Source: Hydrogenovibrio sp. 3SP14C1 (GTDB lineage: Bacteria > Pseudomonadota > Gammaproteobacteria > Thiomicrospirales > Thiomicrospiraceae). From it: 64,000 nucleotides of DNA. This document shows, piece by piece, positions 59,338 to 64,000 of the stretch; position 1 is the first letter of the stretch, and each line of letters begins with the position of its first letter. The DNA lies in contig NZ_JARTLM010000001.1 of NCBI RefSeq assembly GCF_029625905.1, positions 186,001 through 250,000 of the forward strand, written 5' to 3'. The position numbers were made by a program, and so were the translations under genes. Under the pieces are notes generated by a model, which had not been told where the DNA came from, did not search any database, and saw only the letters and a list, made by a program, of their open reading frames with translations.

Positions 59338-59654
59338 GTGCTACGACCGAATCTTCTGCTTCAGTCACCTTACAACTGTTGATTGATTGCAAGCAGCAAC
59401 ATGACCTGACGGATCAACTGCTGGTGCTAAACCCAGCGGTGTCTTTCCAGCTTTATGAGGTCAAGTCTTATCATCAGCAACAGTCTTTGGAAACCACCTC
59501 AGAAAAGGTCTCAGGTTATCAGCCAAAGATCATACTGAATATTCAAACGACAGAAACCTTTTACCCGGAAATACTGGCTCACCTCAAAAAGGCCGTGCCC
59601 CATACCCGATTATACTACCAAGTGTTTCCATGCCTAGCGCATGGCATTTATTAA
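59334..59654 (+). CDS. DUF3240-type small protein of the metal efflux operon
   Basis: A 106-residue soluble protein overlapping the pump gene by four bases. The ferredoxin-like pattern (VTLQLLIDCKQQHDLTDQLL, later LAHLKKAVPHTRLYYQVF) fits DUF3240, a PII-like family commonly found right after czcA-like genes. Its role is thought to be regulatory but is not established. Confidence 0.75.
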   Translation: MSATTESSASVTLQLLIDCKQQHDLTDQLLVLNPAVSFQLYEVKSYHQQQSLETTSEKVSGYQPKIILNIQTTETFYPEILAHLKKAVPHTRLYYQVFPCLAHGIY

Positions 59655-59663
59655 TTTTCTGTT

Positions 59664-59689
59664 TAAAATAGCCAGGCCTGGCTATTTTT
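59664..59689 (+). repeat. CCAGGCCTGG palindrome, copy 12 (terminator of the efflux operon)
   Basis: The exact 10-mer at 59672-59681, 18 bases after the last efflux gene. The flanks AAAATAG and CTATTTT pair perfectly, giving a stem of ten pairs around GGCC followed by T residues. Confidence 0.85.
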
Positions 59690-59739
59690 AAGGCAGAATA
59701 CGCCTTTTGCAAACAGACTTTTGATTCCGTGAAAAATCC

Positions 59740-60645
59740 ATGTCTTTAATCAACTTATTTCGACTCCTCTTGCTCTCTGTTCTTTGGAGCGTTTCCTTTT
59801 TATTTTTAAAACTGGGCGCTTCAGTCTTTGGTGCGGGCATCTTAATTGAAATTCGAGTTTTTTCGGCCGCCTTGTTGTTAACACTGATTGCTTGGTGGAT
59901 GAAACGCAAACTGAACTTTGCAGAACATAAAGCGCACTATTTCATTATCGGGTTTTTCAATTTAGCATTGCCCTTTACATTATTCGCTTATGCTGCCCAG
60001 TCTTTAGATGTGTCCTTGATGGCGGTTTTAAACTCTTCCGCCCCAATATTGGGCGCTTTATTCAGTTTAATTTGGCTGAAAACCAAACTCACGCCAAGTA
60101 TTTTTCTGGGGCTTTTATTAGGTGTCGCCGGGGTGGTCATACTGTCTTGGGACGGCTTGATGGTTCAGAATGAAATTGATTGGCTCCCGTTATTGGCTAG
60201 CCTCGCTGGTGCCGCTTGTTATGCGATTGCCAGCGTTTATACCAAAAAAACCAGTAAAACCATCTCGCCCTTTGACAATGCACTTGGCACGCTTTGGGCC
60301 GCCAGTTTACTGATGTTACCTATTGCCTTGCTGATTCCCATTCAACATTCCCCTGTTGCGATGGACTGGGTTTGGGCGCTTGCTTTAGGCCTGTTATCCA
60401 CTGGCTTGGCGTTTATGATTTATTTCAAAATCATAGAAGAGGAAGGGCCGATCAAAGCGTTGTCGGTTACCTTTATTATTCCGGTTTTTGGTGTACTTTG
60501 GGGCTACGGCTTTTTGGATGAAACCATTGGCTGGAATTTGTTGATCGGTGGCGGATTAATATTGCTGGCTGTCGCACTTACGAATGAATTGATTCGCTTT
60601 CGTTTTTTTAAAAAAAGTGCGCTCAACAAGCCTCTCGACTTGTAA
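59740..60645 (+). CDS. EamA/DMT family transporter
   Basis: A 301-residue membrane protein with ten predicted helices in two EamA repeats. The first contains LLSVLWSVSFLFLKLGASVF. The first repeat ends with SIFLGLLLGVAGVVILSWDG, the second with NLLIGGGLILLAVALTNEL. Such drug/metabolite transporters export amino acids or other small molecules; the substrate is unknown. It is monocistronic, after a palindromic terminator. Confidence 0.88.
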   Translation: MSLINLFRLLLLSVLWSVSFLFLKLGASVFGAGILIEIRVFSAALLLTLIAWWMKRKLNFAEHKAHYFIIGFFNLALPFTLFAYAAQSLDVSLMAVLNSSAPILGALFSLIWLKTKLTPSIFLGLLLGVAGVVILSWDGLMVQNEIDWLPLLASLAGAACYAIASVYTKKTSKTISPFDNALGTLWAASLLMLPIALLIPIQHSPVAMDWVWALALGLLSTGLAFMIYFKIIEEEGPIKALSVTFIIPVFGVLWGYGFLDETIGWNLLIGGGLILLAVALTNELIRFRFFKKSALNKPLDL

Positions 60646-60760
60646 CTCTATCGGGTTTTGTCATACTAATGTTTAACAAGATAAGAAACGTAAAGTTAAC
60701 ATGCCTCTCAAGAAGAGGCTTATAATAATTTTTTAAGTTAATTCGTTTATTGGAGTTTTC

Positions 60761-61321
60761 ATGCATCGTCTACTATTGCCATTGTTTTTAACACTGTCGT
60801 TCTTTTCGTCAACGATCTTGGCGGATGATTATCAGGACACCGTCAAAATGTTTCAGGCATCAGACGCCCCTAGCCCGTTTTTTAAATCTGCTTATGGGTA
60901 TGCTGTGTTTCCAACCATCGGAAAAGCTGGGTTTGTCATTGGCGGTGCCTATGGTGAAGGGCGCGTTTACAAGCACAATAAATATTCCGGAACAACAACC
61001 ATGACACAAGCTTCCATTGGGTTTCAGCTTGGCGGTCAGGCATATAGCCAAGTCATCTTCTTTGAAGATGCGCGCGCATATAATGAATTTACCAGTGGCA
61101 ATTTTGAATTCAGCGCTCAAGCCAGCGCAATCGCAATTACGGCTGGCGCGTCTGCAGAGGCAGGAACTAAAGGTACCGGTGCTTCAGCCAGTGGTGGACA
61201 AAATAACGCAGCCACTTCTGCTCATTACTACCGTGGCATGGCTACCTTCGTCATCGCCAAAGGTGGATTAATGTATGAAGCCACTATCGCAGGTCAAAAA
61301 TTCAGTTTCACCCCTAAATAA
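60761..61321 (+). CDS. Exported SYLF (YSC84) domain lipid-binding protein
   Basis: A 186-residue exported protein (signal peptide ends near LA at residue 21) with one SYLF domain: FFKSAYGYAVFPTIGKAGFV, then GGAYGEGRVY and ASIGFQLGGQAYSQVIFF. A Gly/Ala/Ser-rich stretch (about 125-155) precedes the end. SYLF domains bind phosphoinositides in eukaryotes; the bacterial role is unclear. It is followed 10 bases later by a ChaN-like gene, so the two are probably an operon. Confidence 0.88.
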   Translation: MHRLLLPLFLTLSFFSSTILADDYQDTVKMFQASDAPSPFFKSAYGYAVFPTIGKAGFVIGGAYGEGRVYKHNKYSGTTTMTQASIGFQLGGQAYSQVIFFEDARAYNEFTSGNFEFSAQASAIAITAGASAEAGTKGTGASASGGQNNAATSAHYYRGMATFVIAKGGLMYEATIAGQKFSFTPK

Positions 61322-61331
61322 GGTGAATTAA

Positions 61332-62366
61332 GTGCGTGTCCCTGGTTATCTGGCTCTTTTCTGCATAGGCTTACTCCTTACTGCCTGTGCCAGTTCTGTC
61401 ACGCACCTTAATAACCCCAACGACCCGTCCTCAGGTTCGTCTCTGTCTGCTTTTAAAACGCTTTATGACTATCATTTAATTGAAACCGAGACCAATCAAC
61501 CGATTACGCTCAGTCAACTGATTGAGCAACTCAAACAAAAAGATGTCATCTTTATTGGTGAGTTTCATGGTAATCACGCATCTCATCTATTGGAAGCCCA
61601 ATTACAAGCCGCACTTTATCAAAAGCATCCCAATCAAATTCTTTCTTTAGAGCAGTTCAATCGTGATCAACAGCCGATTCTAAACCGTTATTTAGACAGT
61701 ACCATTGGTGAAAAAACGTTAATTAAAGAGGCTCCTGCTTGGCCAAATTATGCTGGCAGCTACCGACCCTTGATTGAATTTGCCAAACAACACTTTTTAC
61801 CGGTGATTGCAGCGAATGCACCTGCTCAGACAGTACGTTGTGTGGGGCGACAAGGTAAAGATTATCTTGACAAGCTGCCCCCAAATGAACGCACGTTGAC
61901 TGCCAAAAATCCTTTTCTGACGACCCCTGCCTATACCGAAAAATTTGAACAGTTTTTAGCTGAACAAATGGGAACCGCGATGCCTGATACGCACTCAAAT
62001 GCCCATCAAGATAATCGTTTGTTAGCGCAACTGTTGAGAGATAACACAATGGCGGAAACCATTAATCAGGCTTTAAAGCAATCGCCAGAAGCACAAGTAC
62101 TTCATATAAATGGCGCATTCCACAGCAATGAATACTTAGGCACTGTCGCCGCCTTAAAACGGCTCAATCCAACGCTTAACATAGCCGTGATTAGCCCGGT
62201 TCGTGTGATGGATCCACAAGCGCCGGCCTATCAAGCATCTGATTTAGCATTGGGGGATTTTATATACCTTCTCCAGCCTCAACCGGAAGCCTATGTTCAG
62301 GCTTCTAAACGTCAAAAGGCTTTTAAAGCCATGTTTAAAAAGGCCGCACAAAAACCTTGCCTTTAG
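61332..62366 (+). CDS. ChaN-family (haem-binding, TIKI-like) lipoprotein
   Basis: A 344-residue lipoprotein, lipobox LLTAC with Cys19, starting at a GTG. The ChaN-like domain shows VIFIGEFHGNHASHLLEAQ near residue 75, LSLEQFNRDQQPILNRYL, and HINGAFHSNEYLGTV with a conserved His. ChaN of Campylobacter binds haem pairs; related TIKI proteins are metalloproteases. The role here is open. It ends 16 bases before the parS-like site. Confidence 0.85.
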   Translation: MRVPGYLALFCIGLLLTACASSVTHLNNPNDPSSGSSLSAFKTLYDYHLIETETNQPITLSQLIEQLKQKDVIFIGEFHGNHASHLLEAQLQAALYQKHPNQILSLEQFNRDQQPILNRYLDSTIGEKTLIKEAPAWPNYAGSYRPLIEFAKQHFLPVIAANAPAQTVRCVGRQGKDYLDKLPPNERTLTAKNPFLTTPAYTEKFEQFLAEQMGTAMPDTHSNAHQDNRLLAQLLRDNTMAETINQALKQSPEAQVLHINGAFHSNEYLGTVAALKRLNPTLNIAVISPVRVMDPQAPAYQASDLALGDFIYLLQPQPEAYVQASKRQKAFKAMFKKAAQKPCL

Positions 62367-62381
62367 TAGAGCGATTCTGTT

Positions 62382-62397
62382 AGTTTCATGTGAAACA
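62382..62397. promoter_or_regulatory. Candidate parS centromere site
   Basis: AGTTTCATGTGAAACA matches the bacterial parS consensus TGTTTCACGTGAAACA at 14 of 16 positions, with arms GTTTCA/TGAAAC intact. It lies between the ChaN-like gene and gyrB, about 15 kb from oriC, and the window encodes ParA and ParB. Confidence 0.55.
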
Positions 62398-62421
62398 CTC
62401 AAGACAATGATCTTTTCTTTC

Positions 62422-62445
62422 AATAGCAGGACTGGCTAAATTTTA
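62422..62445 (+). repeat. Decayed copy of the CCAGGCCTGG terminator palindrome
   Basis: AATAGC-AGGACT-GGCTAAATTTT keeps the outer flanks AATAGC and GGCTA plus the T-rich end of copy 12, but lost one C and changed another base in the core. It follows the ChaN-like gene by 56 bases, the usual position. Confidence 0.5.
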
Positions 62446-62594
62446 GGCAAATATACGAGGGTTTGCAAAAACAGATTTTGCTTTTCCCACCCTGGTCCAC
62501 GTCTCCAACAATACATTTGCTTTCTACTTTAAATTCAACAAGTTAAAACTCTAATTCTGATCGCATTTTAACTACTACAAAAAAAGACAAATTA

Positions 62595-62603
62595 TGGTAA
62601 AAT
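62595..62603 (+). promoter_or_regulatory. Possible extended -10 promoter of gyrB
   Basis: TGG followed by TAAAAT forms an extended -10 element 60 bases before the gyrB ATG. No good -35 is found at the right spacing. Confidence 0.4.
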
Positions 62604-62650
62604 TGTCTGGCTAATTTTGCACGTTAACCCCCTAAAAAATAATACATTGA

Positions 62651-64000
<1,350 letters not shown>

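Overview
The window looks like the replication-origin neighbourhood of a sulfur-oxidising gammaproteobacterium close to Thiomicrospira/Hydrogenovibrio. The lineage is an inference: protein sequences, the moderately low G+C, and the gene set fit (complete F-type ATP synthase operon, periplasmic DsrE-like sulfur proteins, an Amt sensor, many c-di-GMP and two-component genes). No tRNA, rRNA, CRISPR array, transposase or phage gene was seen. The density of housekeeping genes argues for a chromosome.

Layout. 0.1-5.1 kb (+): an ammonium transporter fused to a diguanylate cyclase, a small monooxygenase, recG and ubiC. 5.1-9.0 kb: a self-contained ECF sigma/anti-sigma module divergent from two secreted DsrE-like proteins and a porin; the anti-sigma factor carries the same DsrE-like fold on its periplasmic side. 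9.1-13 kb (-): an outer-membrane protein of unknown function, ubiA, a small unknown gene and glmU. 13-24.8 kb (-): atpC-D-G-A-H-F-E-B-I and an atpZ-like gene, then parB, parA, rsmG, mnmG. 25-46.6 kb: accessory and housekeeping genes, mostly (-): nnrS, metE/metR, an EF-hand protein, a glrK-qseG-glrR-type two-component operon behind a c-di-GMP phosphodiesterase, queF, yigZ, a CDF-like transporter, rlmD, mnmE, yidC, rnpA, rpmH and ogt. 46.7-51.7 kb (+): a TSUP permease, oriC (two AT-rich 13-mers plus three DnaA boxes), dnaA, dnaN, recF. 51.7-62.4 kb (+): an insertion between recF and gyrB holding a two-component system, a tripartite metal-type RND efflux operon, and three single genes. 62.7 kb to the end: gyrB, cut by the window edge.

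Gene orientation flips at oriC: most genes to its left run leftward and all genes to its right run rightward, so transcription and replication are largely co-directional.

Three signals stand out. (1) The sigma/anti-sigma/DsrE/porin module at 5.1-9.0 kb, with a predicted ECF promoter. (2) A complete sigma-54 circuit: a -24/-12 promoter before a secreted EF-hand gene, with two perfect and one degenerate TGTC-N10-GACA boxes between it and a GlrR-type activator gene. (3) Twelve exact copies of the palindrome CCAGGCCTGG with a conserved T-rich flank, ten just after gene ends and two inside genes in different reading frames.
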